Positions 16,695 to 24,421 of a stretch of DNA of 49,084 nt are shown piece after piece. This DNA is from Pseudobdellovibrionaceae bacterium. GTDB taxonomy: Bacteria > Bdellovibrionota > Bdellovibrionia > Bdellovibrionales > UBA1609. The position numbers were made by a program, and so were the translations under genes. The notes under the pieces are model-generated. The model saw only the letters and a program-made list of their open reading frames with translations. It ran no database searches and was not told the DNA's origin. Every line of letters begins with the position of its first letter. Position 1 is the stretch's first letter. Location of the stretch: positions 1-49,084 of the forward strand of contig JAMLIO010000011.1 in NCBI GenBank assembly GCA_023954155.1. Reading direction: 5' to 3'.

Positions 16695-17151
16695 TTGCCA
16701 GTTTACAGATGTAATCAAATTGCTTAGGAGTAACAGGCTGAATGGAAAGGCGAGACCCTTTCTTTAAGAGCATCATGTCGGTCAGGGCTTTGTGTTCTCG
16801 CAATTCATCAAGACTAAGTAAGGTTTTAAACTTTTCTACAAACTTCACTTCCACACACTCCCAAATGGGCCTTTCGGGTGTGGCTTTCGGTTCAAAGTAC
16901 GTGGATTTTTTATCAAAGGCCGTAGGGTCAGGGGCGGCTGGCTTAGACACCTTGGCAAGCCCCGCCACTCCAGGAGGTTTAGCGTTAGAATGATAAAATA
17001 AAACCTCATCCCCTATGCTCATCTCTTGAGTCATAAAGTTCCTAGCCTGATAATTCCTAACCCCTTCCCACAAGGTGGTCTTGTCTTTCTTCAGATCATC
17101 AATAGAAAACACCTCGGGCTCTGACTTCATCAACCAATACTTTTTGCTCAT
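16687..17151 (-). CDS. EVE-domain protein
   Basis: A 154-residue cytoplasmic protein that is essentially a single EVE domain, related to PUA and YTH folds that read modified bases in RNA or DNA. Recognisable blocks are YWLMKSEPEVFSIDDL at the start, WEGVRNYQARNFM, DEVLFYHSN, PPGVAGLAKV and the WECVEVKF strand. I chose the internal ATG before SKKYW because family members start there and GGAGAG precedes it. The longer version adds an unlikely hydrophobic segment. Ligand is not known. The foldback element lies between this gene and fumC. Confidence 0.92.
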   Translation of the reverse strand: MSKKYWLMKSEPEVFSIDDLKKDKTTLWEGVRNYQARNFMTQEMSIGDEVLFYHSNAKPPGVAGLAKVSKPAAPDPTAFDKKSTYFEPKATPERPIWECVEVKFVEKFKTLLSLDELREHKALTDMMLLKKGSRLSIQPVTPKQFDYICKLAKK

Positions 17152-17273
17152 AATAAAGGCTCTCCATAAAGAAATAAAAAATATCAAAATCCAAAACTTA
17201 AATAAAAACAAGCAAAAAAAAAGAGAATAAACTATCAAAATTTAAATAAAAACTTCCCAATCTGTGCACCCCT

Positions 17274-17447
17274 TTGGCGAGGAGTTAGACTCTCTGTTTA
17301 GGTCGTTCCCTCACCGCGCGAGCGATGCGTATCCGACCTGCGTTAGCCTGTGGGACCGTTAGGTCCCAGAGGTTGATGCAGGCCGAAGACGCTTCGCACC
17401 CGCTGGTTCTGGGAACGACCTAAACAGAGAGTCTAACTCCTCGCCAA
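17274..17447 (+). repeat. Foldback element, copy 1
   Basis: Perfect 37-bp inverted arms (17274-17310 and 17411-17447) enclose a 100-nt core. The core folds further. The basal stem is GCGATGCGT (17322-17330) with ACGCTTCGC (17389-17397). An internal loop ATCCGAC/GCCGAAG follows, then a 12-bp stem (17338-17349 with 17370-17381, wobble pairs included) and an apical stem TGGGACC-GTTA-GGTCCCA (17351-17368). The core is shared with the copy at 40583-40791, while the arms are unrelated to those of that copy. It sits between divergent genes for the EVE protein and fumarase. Confidence 0.85.
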
Positions 17448-17546
17448 GCGCAGAAATGACACATAGGGGGATGGTGACAGGATTTTAACTGTCGTGATAA
17501 GGTGAATTCATTCAAAAAAATGAGTGTACCTAAGGAGTATAAGTGT

Positions 17547-18935
17547 ATGGGTTTTCGTGTTGAAAAAGATTCTATGGGCGAGATCAATGTTCCTGAAGAA
17601 AGACTATGGGGAGCGCAAACTCAAAGGTCTTTAGAAAACTTTAAGATTGGTGGGGACAAATTTCCTCGCGAGATGATCCGTGCATTAGGAATTTTGAAAA
17701 AATCCGCTGCTGCCGCTAACTCTGACTTAGGATTATTAGAGGCTGAAAAGGCCAAAGCCATCATCGCTGCATGTGATGAGGTGATTGAAGGGAAGTGGGA
17801 CGCCGAGTTTCCCTTGGTTGTATGGCAAACAGGCAGTGGCACTCAGACGAACATGAACACCAATGAAGTGATCGCCAATCGTGCGGCAGAAGTTTTGGGG
17901 TTTGCTCGCGGAGATAAAAAAGTTCACCCTAATGATGATGTCAATAAGGCGCAGTCGTCTAATGACACTTTCCCCACGGCCATGCACATTGCTGTGGCTG
18001 AACAGGTGACGAATAAGCTTCTGCCTGCCTTAAGAAACTTTTTGCAGTCTTTAAAACAGAAGGCCAAAGACTTTGAAGACATTGTTAAAATTGGTCGCAC
18101 CCACTTTATGGATGCCACCCCACTCACTTTAGGGCAGGAGTTTTCTGCTTACGCCAAACAGATGGAACTGGGCATTGCTCGAGTAGAGGCAAGTCTTCCT
18201 GATGTTTTAAGTTTAGCTCTAGGTGGAACAGCAGTAGGTACAGGTTTAAACACTCATCCAGAGTTTGCAGACAAGGCCTGTGAGCAGATTGCTAAAGAAA
18301 CAGGTTTAAAGTTTGCCTCTGCGGAGAATAAGTTTGAAACTCTGGCAGCTCATGATGCTTTAGTGCAAATGCACGGAAGCTTAAAAACTGTGGCTGTGAG
18401 TCTAATGAAGATTGCTAATGACATTCGTATGCTAGGCAGTGGCCCTCGCTGCGGGATTGGTGAAATCCAACTGCCTGCCAATGAACCAGGAAGCAGTATT
18501 ATGCCTGGTAAGGTCAACCCGACTCAGTGTGAGGCTCTGACTATGGTAGCCGCTCAAGTGATGGGCAATGATGTAGCTGTCACTGTAGGTGGGAGTATGG
18601 GACAGTTTGAGCTTAACGTCTTTAAACCCTTGATCGTGTTTAATACTTTAAATTCAATTCGTTTGCTTGCCGATGCCTGCGACAGTTTTAGACTTAACTG
18701 TTTGGATGGCATTGAGGCCAACACAGATCAAATCACGAAGCACTTAAATAACTCTTTGATGCTGGTGACGGCTCTTAACCCTCATATTGGGTATGACAAT
18801 GCGGCAAAGATTGCTAAAACCGCTTTTGAAAACAATACGACCCTCAAAGACGAAGCCATTAAATTGGGATTTATGACTGCCGAGCAGTTTGAACAGTGGG
18901 TTAGACCTGAAGACATGTTGGGGCCAAAGGCGTAG
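17547..18935 (+). CDS. fumC: Class II fumarate hydratase
   Basis: Fumarase C, about 462 residues, iron-independent, interconverting fumarate and malate in the TCA cycle. Diagnostic blocks are [13 protein letters not shown] at the N-terminus, [57 protein letters not shown] and the superfamily signature [13 protein letters not shown] around residue 320. I start at MGFRVEK because AAGGAG stands 9 nt upstream and family members begin there. Earlier GTG and ATG codons in frame lack a ribosome-binding site. The next gene begins 18 nt later, so they are probably cotranscribed. Confidence 0.97.
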   Translation: MGFRVEKDSMGEINVPEERLWGAQTQRSLENFKIGGDKFPREMIRALGILKKSAAAANSDLGLLEAEKAKAIIAACDEVIEGKWDAEFPLVVWQTGSGTQTNMNTNEVIANRAAEVLGFARGDKKVHPNDDVNKAQSSNDTFPTAMHIAVAEQVTNKLLPALRNFLQSLKQKAKDFEDIVKIGRTHFMDATPLTLGQEFSAYAKQMELGIARVEASLPDVLSLALGGTAVGTGLNTHPEFADKACEQIAKETGLKFASAENKFETLAAHDALVQMHGSLKTVAVSLMKIANDIRMLGSGPRCGIGEIQLPANEPGSSIMPGKVNPTQCEALTMVAAQVMGNDVAVTVGGSMGQFELNVFKPLIVFNTLNSIRLLADACDSFRLNCLDGIEANTDQITKHLNNSLMLVTALNPHIGYDNAAKIAKTAFENNTTLKDEAIKLGFMTAEQFEQWVRPEDMLGPKA

Positions 18936-18953
18936 TTTTAAGGAGCAAAAAAG

Positions 18954-19823
18954 ATGAGCTTTGAGCTTACACAGTATATTCCATGGTTAGATAATGAAAA
19001 CGTCAGACCTTACATTTTGTCTCGACCTAAAAATATTCCTGAATATCCTGGGTCAGAGGTTGAGGATTTTGATTGGTTTCGTTCTTTAGATGTGGTGGTA
19101 AAAAACCCTTTTCATGTGGACGAACTTGAGTTTTCAGATTTGATCATGGATGTAGAGAGTCGCGCCTTTCATGAAGCGGGAATGGCTATGCCACGCTGGG
19201 TGTTTTTTGACTGCGCGATCATGCCTGGTTTTGTTGCTGGTTTTGCTCATCGCACGTCGACTTTGCCTGAAGCCGTTAAGAAAGCCATTGGTCGACCTAT
19301 TACGGGCGAGTGGACACCTATCTCTCTCTTTATCACTATTCCTACTCAACGCCCTGGAGAGTGGGTGGCTCACAATTTAATGAGTGTGAACTCCATCCTA
19401 GAGAAAAAAGATCAGTTTTATGGTTTAGGGTTTTTAAGTAAGGCTTTTGGTTTATGGTATGGCAATATTGAAAAGTTATGTGGGATGACTCAGTGGGGAA
19501 GTCCAGCACTTAAACTGCATTGTCATTACGGTGATATAAAAATGTTAACTGCCTATACGCCTGTGCATTCACATGCAAAAACCATCACATACCAGTGCAA
19601 TGTTGACCCTTATGTTTGGGAAAGTTTTTTCACTAAAAAGTATCATGATCATTTTGAAGAAAGGTTTGAACCTTCAGGTGTCATTGTGGATCATCAAAAT
19701 TTAGAAAGTCTTTTGAGTATGCAAAAACTTTTGGAAGACAACGACAGAGGGTACTTCTTAAGTCCTGAGTTCATCCGTAAAGAATCTTTGCAGCAACCCA
19801 TTCCAGTTTTTGTTAAAAAATAA
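18954..19823 (+). CDS. Conserved-looking cytoplasmic protein of unknown function
   Basis: A 289-residue soluble protein without signal peptide or membrane segment, rich in aromatic residues and histidine (for example PVHSHAKTITYQC and LKLHCHYGD). AAGGAG precedes the ATG. It lies 18 nt after fumC and 28 nt before the secreted nuclease-like gene, so it is likely part of a fumC transcript. I do not recognise the family and infer no function. Confidence 0.75.
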   Translation: MSFELTQYIPWLDNENVRPYILSRPKNIPEYPGSEVEDFDWFRSLDVVVKNPFHVDELEFSDLIMDVESRAFHEAGMAMPRWVFFDCAIMPGFVAGFAHRTSTLPEAVKKAIGRPITGEWTPISLFITIPTQRPGEWVAHNLMSVNSILEKKDQFYGLGFLSKAFGLWYGNIEKLCGMTQWGSPALKLHCHYGDIKMLTAYTPVHSHAKTITYQCNVDPYVWESFFTKKYHDHFEERFEPSGVIVDHQNLESLLSMQKLLEDNDRGYFLSPEFIRKESLQQPIPVFVKK

Positions 19824-19850
19824 TCAAGTCACGCTTAAGAGGGGGAAATC

Positions 19851-20567
19851 ATGAAGCATGTGGAAAGATTAAAACAAAGTTTAGTATTACCTGTAATTTT
19901 CGGACTACTTTTAAGTTTTTTTGTAGTACCTAGTCTAACTCAAGCCAGAAGTACGCAAGTGTCTGGAACTGGATTTAGCACTGTTGATGTCAATGCCGCT
20001 TGCCATGAACAGACCTCGTCACGTTTTATGAGAACAACAAGGAAAGACCGTCATGTCCCTTGTGATTGCAAACCTTTTAACGTGCATCAATTTAAGGGCA
20101 ACCATGTTAGATATTTTGTCCAAGGTATTCGTAGCACTAAAGGTGCAGATGAAAAGATAGATTTAAATCGTGATGAGGCTCGTATGCTATGGAGAGCTTT
20201 TAACCCTAAGGTATCTGAAGACGCACGTCTTAAATTACAAGAGGAGATTTTAGCTAAAGGGGATCGTCTTGCTGATTATGTGGATGTGTTGACGGAAGGC
20301 CAGATGTGGCAGGGATTTAAATTTTCTTCTGAGGGCGATGTTCTGGAGGCGTTAGCTATCGCTAAAAAAGAAGAGAGTTATCCATTGCCGCATTATTTTG
20401 TAACTGGTGGTATTGCCTATGGCAAAAATCATACAGAAGGCGAGCTTGATATTGTGGTTTTTGAAAGAGCCACCTGTAAGGTCATAGAGGTGGGTGAAGC
20501 CAAATTGGGTAAAGGAACTAATGATGCCCGTAAACAGCTTGCTAGATTCAGAAATTTTGTTAATTAG
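19851..20567 (+). CDS. Exported PD-(D/E)XK nuclease-like protein
   Basis: A 238-residue protein with a signal peptide (hydrophobic core about 12-28, cleavage near LTQA) and a five-G ribosome-binding tract. The C-terminal region has the spacing of a PD-(D/E)XK nuclease core: Asp200 in GELDIVV, then Glu216-Ala-Lys218 in VGEAKLG on the next strand, followed by a helix with Arg227/Gln229. The middle is helical and there is a Cys-rich segment near residues 51-75. An exported enzyme of this fold would act on DNA outside the cytoplasm. That would suit prey or environmental DNA degradation, but this is inference from motif and signal only. Confidence 0.65.
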   Translation: MKHVERLKQSLVLPVIFGLLLSFFVVPSLTQARSTQVSGTGFSTVDVNAACHEQTSSRFMRTTRKDRHVPCDCKPFNVHQFKGNHVRYFVQGIRSTKGADEKIDLNRDEARMLWRAFNPKVSEDARLKLQEEILAKGDRLADYVDVLTEGQMWQGFKFSSEGDVLEALAIAKKEESYPLPHYFVTGGIAYGKNHTEGELDIVVFERATCKVIEVGEAKLGKGTNDARKQLARFRNFVN

Positions 20568-20572
20568 TACCT

Positions 20573-20893
20573 ATGAAGCCTATTGAAGCAGAAATCATCC
20601 GTATTTTAGAAAAAGAGTTTGCACCCTCAGTGCTTGAGGTTGTGAACGAAAGCGACATGCACCATGGCCCCAAGGGCAGAGAGTCGCATTTTAAAGTGTA
20701 TTTGGTTTCTGATTCGTTTTCAGATATGTCTAGAATCCAAAGGCAACGTATAGTTTTCGCGGCTTTGGGTGATATTATGACTTCAATTCATGCTTTTACT
20801 CTTAAGGCGGTTACAAGATCTGAACACCAGTCCCAAGCTAGTGGTTTTGAAAGCCCTAAGTGTGCTTCCGCTTCTCATAAAAAGCTTTTATAG
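20573..20893 (+). CDS. bolA: BolA family protein
   Basis: A 106-residue BolA/IbaG-type protein. These small proteins work with monothiol glutaredoxins in iron-sulphur trafficking and can bind DNA. Key features are the first helix, the EVVNESDMHHGPKGRESHFKVYLVS block with the conserved HFKV strand, and RIQRQRIVFAALGD with the helix-turn-helix RQR. A polar tail of about 20 residues follows the domain. The gene starts 5 nt after the preceding stop codon with no separate ribosome-binding site, suggesting coupled translation. Confidence 0.9.
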   Translation: MKPIEAEIIRILEKEFAPSVLEVVNESDMHHGPKGRESHFKVYLVSDSFSDMSRIQRQRIVFAALGDIMTSIHAFTLKAVTRSEHQSQASGFESPKCASASHKKLL

Positions 20894-21079
20894 AGAGAGC
20901 TTGTCGAGTTGATTTTTAATCGAAGTAAACAGTTGATTTTTCTGAGAGGATTCCTCTTTTTTAGTCTCAGGCTTAGGGGTCTTTACCTCTGTTGTGGGCT
21001 CTATGATGTCCCAGACCTCTAAGGCTTTCATAAGTTCTTGGCATAAACTAGGGATTTTCCCTTCTTTTCCTGATGACAT
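20888..21079 (-). CDS. Possible small Lys/Glu-rich protein
   Basis: A 63-residue frame, convergent with bolA and overlapping its last 6 nt. The composition is protein-like: an N-terminal helix with LCQELMKALEVWDII, a Pro/Thr/Lys/Glu linker and a C-terminal amphipathic helix (SIKNQLDKLSL). There is no Shine-Dalgarno sequence before the ATG. It runs divergently from ettA. Real but uncertain. Confidence 0.45.
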   Translation of the reverse strand: MSSGKEGKIPSLCQELMKALEVWDIIEPTTEVKTPKPETKKEESSQKNQLFTSIKNQLDKLSL

Positions 21080-21107
21080 TCATATATTGTTAGAAGTCAT
21101 TGGGCTT

Positions 21108-21135
21108 TTGACAAGTAAAAAGTCTCTGTTATTAA
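21108..21135 (+). promoter_or_regulatory. Predicted ettA promoter
   Basis: A consensus TTGACA followed after 16 nt by TATTAA. It lies about 75 nt before the ettA start and overlaps the first tandem repeat unit. Confidence 0.45.
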
Positions 21136-21200
21136 ACAGGATGTAATAACCATTAAAAAAGTCTCTGTAATCAAACAGGGCAGAGTAACTACTAAAAAGT
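21117..21200 (+). repeat. 39-nt tandem repeat in the ettA leader
   Basis: Two near-copies beginning GTCTCTGT at 21122 and 21161 share the blocks GTCTCTGT, AAACAGG, GTAA and AAAAA. A third partial match (AAAAAGT) leads directly into the ettA ribosome-binding site. Read in one frame, both units encode VSVIKQ followed by related residues with third-base differences, but no normal start codon opens that frame. The first unit also contains a 7-bp dyad, GTTATTA/TAATAAC. Confidence 0.65.
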
Positions 21201-21209
21201 GAGGGCGTA

Positions 21210-22889
21210 ATGGCTGAAGAGATCATATATACGATGAAAGGTGTGGGGAAAGTGATTCCTCCCAACAAATATATTCTGAAAGACATCTATTTATCGTATT
21301 TTTATGGCGCAAAGATCGGTGTTTTGGGTCTAAACGGAGCGGGAAAAAGTACTCTGCTAAGAATTATGGCAGGTGAAGATCAAGATTTTCTAGGAGAAGC
21401 CTTCCCTTCTAAAGACTATAAAGTGGGATATCTAAAACAAGAGCCCGAGTTGAATCCTGAGAAAAATGTCAAAGACAACATTCTTGATGGGATGGGTGAC
21501 CTTCCCAAGTGGTTAGCAGAGTTTAACCGAATCAGTATGGAGCTTTGTGATGAAAATATCACCCCAGAGCAGATGGAGGCCTTGATTGAGAAGCAAGGGC
21601 AGGTTCAGGAAAAGATTGAGTCTGTGGATGGCTGGGAGGCCGATCAAAAGATTGAGCAGGCGATGGAGGCTCTTCGTTGTCCTGATGCTGAGTCCGATGT
21701 GACTAAGCTCTCTGGAGGAGAAAAGCGTCGTGTGGCTTTGGCTAGGCTTCTCTTATCAAGCCCCGATATTCTACTCTTAGACGAACCTACCAACCACTTG
21801 GATGCCGAGTCGGTGTCATGGCTGGAACATTATTTAGCGACCTTCCCTGGGACTGTGATTGCGGTCACCCATGATAGATACTTTTTGGACAATGTGGCGG
21901 GTTGGATTTTAGAGCTAGATCGCGGTGAAGGAATTCCGTTTAAGGGCAACTACTCATCTTGGTTAGACCAGAAGAACACACGTCTAAAGCAGGAGGCCAA
22001 GGCCGAGAGCAACCGTCAGAAGACTCTGGAAAAAGAATTAGAGTGGATCAAGATGAACCCTAAGGGGCGTCAAACCAAAGCTAAGGCTCGTATCTCAAAT
22101 TATGAAAGTTTACTGAAAGAGCCTTCTAAAGAGAAACTCTCTGAGCTGCAACTGTATATTCCTCCTGGTCCTCGTCTAGGTAAGAAGGTCATTGAGGCGA
22201 AAAACATCTCGAAAAAGTATGGTGATAAGCTTTTATTTGAAAACCTTTCCTTTGATATTCCTCCTGGCGGAATCGTAGGGATTGTGGGTCCTAACGGTGC
22301 GGGTAAAACCTCTTTGTTTCGTATGATTGTGGGACAAGAAAAACCAGATTCAGGTGAAATCCAAGTGGGAGAGACCGTCAAATTAGCGTATGTGGATCAG
22401 TCTCGTGAGTCTTTAAACCCTGATAAGACAGTATGGGAAGAGATATCTGGGGGCGAAGACGTTATGAAGGTCGGGGATCGAGAGATGAATTCCAGAGCGT
22501 ATGTGTCGAAATTTAATTTTTCTGGGGGTGACCAGCAGAAAAAAGTAGGAGCCCTCTCTGGAGGGGAAAGAAACCGCGTGCAACTTGCAAAATTATTAGC
22601 TGGTGGGGCCAATGTGATCCTTCTTGACGAGCCGACAAACGATCTTGATGTGAACACGATGCGCGCTCTGGAAGAGGCTTTGGAGGAATTTGGGGGTTGC
22701 GCTTTGATCATCAGTCATGACCGTTGGTTCCTTGATAGAGTGTGCACTCACACTATGGGATTCGAGGGGGAAAGCCATGTAGAATTCTTCCACGGAAGCT
22801 ATTCTGAGTATGAAGAGAACCTAAAAAAACGTTTAGGTGTTGATACTCTTCAACCGAAGAGGATTCGTTATAGAAAAATATCTAATTAA
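21210..22889 (+). CDS. ettA: ABC-F ATPase, energy-dependent translational throttle A
   Basis: A 559-residue ABC-F protein without membrane segments, close to the length of E. coli EttA, which binds the ribosomal E site and gates the first elongation step by ATP level. Two ATPase domains are present: Walker A GLNGAGKST and GPNGAGKTS, signature LSGGEKRRVALARLL and LSGGERNRVQLAKLL, and Walker B LLLDEPTNHLD and ILLDEPTNDLD. The linker between them, with LEKELEWIKMNPKGRQTKAKARI, is the ribosomal P-site tRNA interaction motif typical of EttA. The tandem repeat directly upstream may have a regulatory role. Confidence 0.95.
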   Translation: MAEEIIYTMKGVGKVIPPNKYILKDIYLSYFYGAKIGVLGLNGAGKSTLLRIMAGEDQDFLGEAFPSKDYKVGYLKQEPELNPEKNVKDNILDGMGDLPKWLAEFNRISMELCDENITPEQMEALIEKQGQVQEKIESVDGWEADQKIEQAMEALRCPDAESDVTKLSGGEKRRVALARLLLSSPDILLLDEPTNHLDAESVSWLEHYLATFPGTVIAVTHDRYFLDNVAGWILELDRGEGIPFKGNYSSWLDQKNTRLKQEAKAESNRQKTLEKELEWIKMNPKGRQTKAKARISNYESLLKEPSKEKLSELQLYIPPGPRLGKKVIEAKNISKKYGDKLLFENLSFDIPPGGIVGIVGPNGAGKTSLFRMIVGQEKPDSGEIQVGETVKLAYVDQSRESLNPDKTVWEEISGGEDVMKVGDREMNSRAYVSKFNFSGGDQQKKVGALSGGERNRVQLAKLLAGGANVILLDEPTNDLDVNTMRALEEALEEFGGCALIISHDRWFLDRVCTHTMGFEGESHVEFFHGSYSEYEENLKKRLGVDTLQPKRIRYRKISN

Positions 22890-22951
22890 GTGTTTACAAG
22901 ATAAAACTTTTAGATATCATATTCTATGTACGGTTATAGGAGGAATTAACC

Positions 22952-23410
22952 ATGGCGAAAAAGAAAAAAGCAACTAAGAAGCCAGCTGCTAAGAAAAAAA
23001 CAGCTAAGAAAACAACAAAAAAAGCGGCGAAGAAAAAGCCTGCAAAGAAAGCTGCTAAAAAAGCAACTAAGAAAAAGACGACTAAGAAAGCTGCTAAAAA
23101 ACCAGCTGCTAAGAAAACTGCAAAAAAAGCCGCTAAGAAACCAGCTAAAGCTAAAACAAAAAGAAAGCCAAATGCAGCTTTCATGAAAGCTTTAACTCCA
23201 AGTTCTCAGTTAGCTGAAGTAGTAGGTTCTAGCCCACTACCAAGAACTGAAGTTGTTAAAAAACTTTGGGTTTACATCAAGAAGCACAATCTTCAAGATC
23301 CAAAAAACAAAAGAAACATCATTGCTGATGCGAAACTAAAGCCAGTATTCGGTAAGCCATCTGTTTCTATGTTTGAAATGACTAAAATCGTAAGCAAACA
23401 CTTAAAATAA
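22952..23410 (+). CDS. Histone H1-like Lys/Ala-rich protein with SWIB domain
   Basis: A 152-residue basic protein. Residues 1 to about 72 are a Lys/Ala/Thr/Pro-rich repeat tail of the KKAAKK type, like the C-terminal tails of H1 histones. The rest, from about 75, is a SWIB/MDM2 domain (FMKALTPSSQLAEVVG, KLWVYIKKHNLQD and KPVFGKPSVSMFEMTKIV). Such fusions occur in chlamydiae and several Bdellovibrionota and are thought to organise the nucleoid. AGGAGG precedes the ATG, and a strong terminator follows, so expression is probably high. DNA binding is inferred. Confidence 0.92.
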   Translation: MAKKKKATKKPAAKKKTAKKTTKKAAKKKPAKKAAKKATKKKTTKKAAKKPAAKKTAKKAAKKPAKAKTKRKPNAAFMKALTPSSQLAEVVGSSPLPRTEVVKKLWVYIKKHNLQDPKNKRNIIADAKLKPVFGKPSVSMFEMTKIVSKHLK

Positions 23411-23450
23411 GCATATTTTGCGCTCAAGGCGTATAAATATTCTGAAAAGA

Positions 23451-23481
23451 AAAGAGTCTCGGTTGAGGCTCTTTTTTTTTT
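23451..23481 (+). terminator. Rho-independent terminator after the SWIB gene
   Basis: The stem AAGAGTCTC-GGTT-GAGGCTCTT, with one G-T pair, is followed by a run of nine or more T. It ends 6 nt before the methionine aminopeptidase start, leaving that gene little room for its own leader. Confidence 0.9.
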
Positions 23482-23486
23482 AGGGT

Positions 23487-24281
23487 ATGGTTCCCTCTAT
23501 GGATGAAAAAACCTTAGCCTTTATTGAAGGCATGAGAATAGTAGGCCGTTTGGCTGCCGACACTTTACGTGGAGCAGGTGAACTCGTAGCACCTGGAGTG
23601 ACCCCCAATCAGATTGATAAGTGGGTCTATGAGTACACTATGGACCACGGGGCTACCCCTGCCACTTTAAATTATCATGGTTACCCTAAGTCGATCTGCA
23701 CTTCGGTCAACGAAGTGGTCTGTCATGGTCTTCCTGACGATCGCCCTTTAGAAGAAGGGGACATTATCAATATTGATGTGACCAGCGCGTATAAGGGCTT
23801 TTTCGGAGACAACTCCGCGACTTTTTATGTGGGTGAGGTGTCTGACGCTGCTAAAAGAATCACTGAGGCCGCTTACTGGGCTATGCACAAAGGCATAGAG
23901 CAGGTGGCTGCGGGCAAGACCACTGGGGACATTGGATATGCTGTAAACAGATACTGTACCCGTCAGGGCTTCTTCCCTGTCGAAGACATTGGGGGGCATG
24001 GTATCGGAACGGTCTTTCACTCAGAACCTTTTGTGCCTTCAGTGGGTAAAAAAGGGCGAGGTTATGTGTTAAAGCCCTGGACCTGCATCACAGTCGAACC
24101 CATGGTCAATGAAACTTCGGCCCATTTAGATGAGCGCGCTATTCCTGGCTCCACCCATCACGAGTACTTCACTGCTGATAGATGTTTATCCGCACAGTTT
24201 GAACATACATTGCTAGTGACAGACAAAGGGTATGAGATCATGACACTGACCTCAGAAGGCAAAGAGGTTCGAACTTTTTAA
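23487..24281 (+). CDS. map: Type I methionine aminopeptidase
   Basis: A 264-residue enzyme that removes the initiator methionine from nascent proteins. The five metal ligands are visible: Asp97 (NIDVTS), Asp108 (GDNSATF), His171 (GGHGIG), Glu204 (VEPMV) and Glu239 (QFEHTL), with substrate-binding His80 (VCHGLP). Length is normal for the short bacterial type. The first ATG has little ribosome-binding sequence because the upstream terminator ends just before it. A second ATG four codons later is an alternative start. Confidence 0.95.
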   Translation: MVPSMDEKTLAFIEGMRIVGRLAADTLRGAGELVAPGVTPNQIDKWVYEYTMDHGATPATLNYHGYPKSICTSVNEVVCHGLPDDRPLEEGDIINIDVTSAYKGFFGDNSATFYVGEVSDAAKRITEAAYWAMHKGIEQVAAGKTTGDIGYAVNRYCTRQGFFPVEDIGGHGIGTVFHSEPFVPSVGKKGRGYVLKPWTCITVEPMVNETSAHLDERAIPGSTHHEYFTADRCLSAQFEHTLLVTDKGYEIMTLTSEGKEVRTF

Positions 24282-24421
24282 ACAGGAAGGTGCGCTTTAA
24301 ACTTGGGGTTAGATTTGAGGTATGTCACAATACGGTATTTAAGAAACCCCTAATATGTAAAACAGTTTGAATCTGAAACATGGAATTAGAATTGAGATAA
24401 AATTTACTTAAGGAGAAAAAG

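Noticed and set aside
21080-21286. A 68-codon minus-strand frame over the ettA leader
   Set aside because: It covers the tandem repeat and the antisense of the ettA start and has no sensible start context.
22878-22917. 8-bp inverted repeat (ATATCTAA/TTAGATAT) over the ettA stop codon
   Set aside because: The loop is long, there is no T-run and the sequence is AT-rich, so a chance match is likely.
22924-23184. An 86-codon Phe/Ala/Leu-rich frame opposite the SWIB gene
   Set aside because: It is the antisense of the Lys/Ala repeat tail. The lack of stops follows from the repeat composition.
24282-24421. Possible SAH riboswitch upstream of ahcY
   Set aside because: A GGGGTT/AACCCC pairing is present, but I could not find the conserved core or pseudoknot of the SAH riboswitch.
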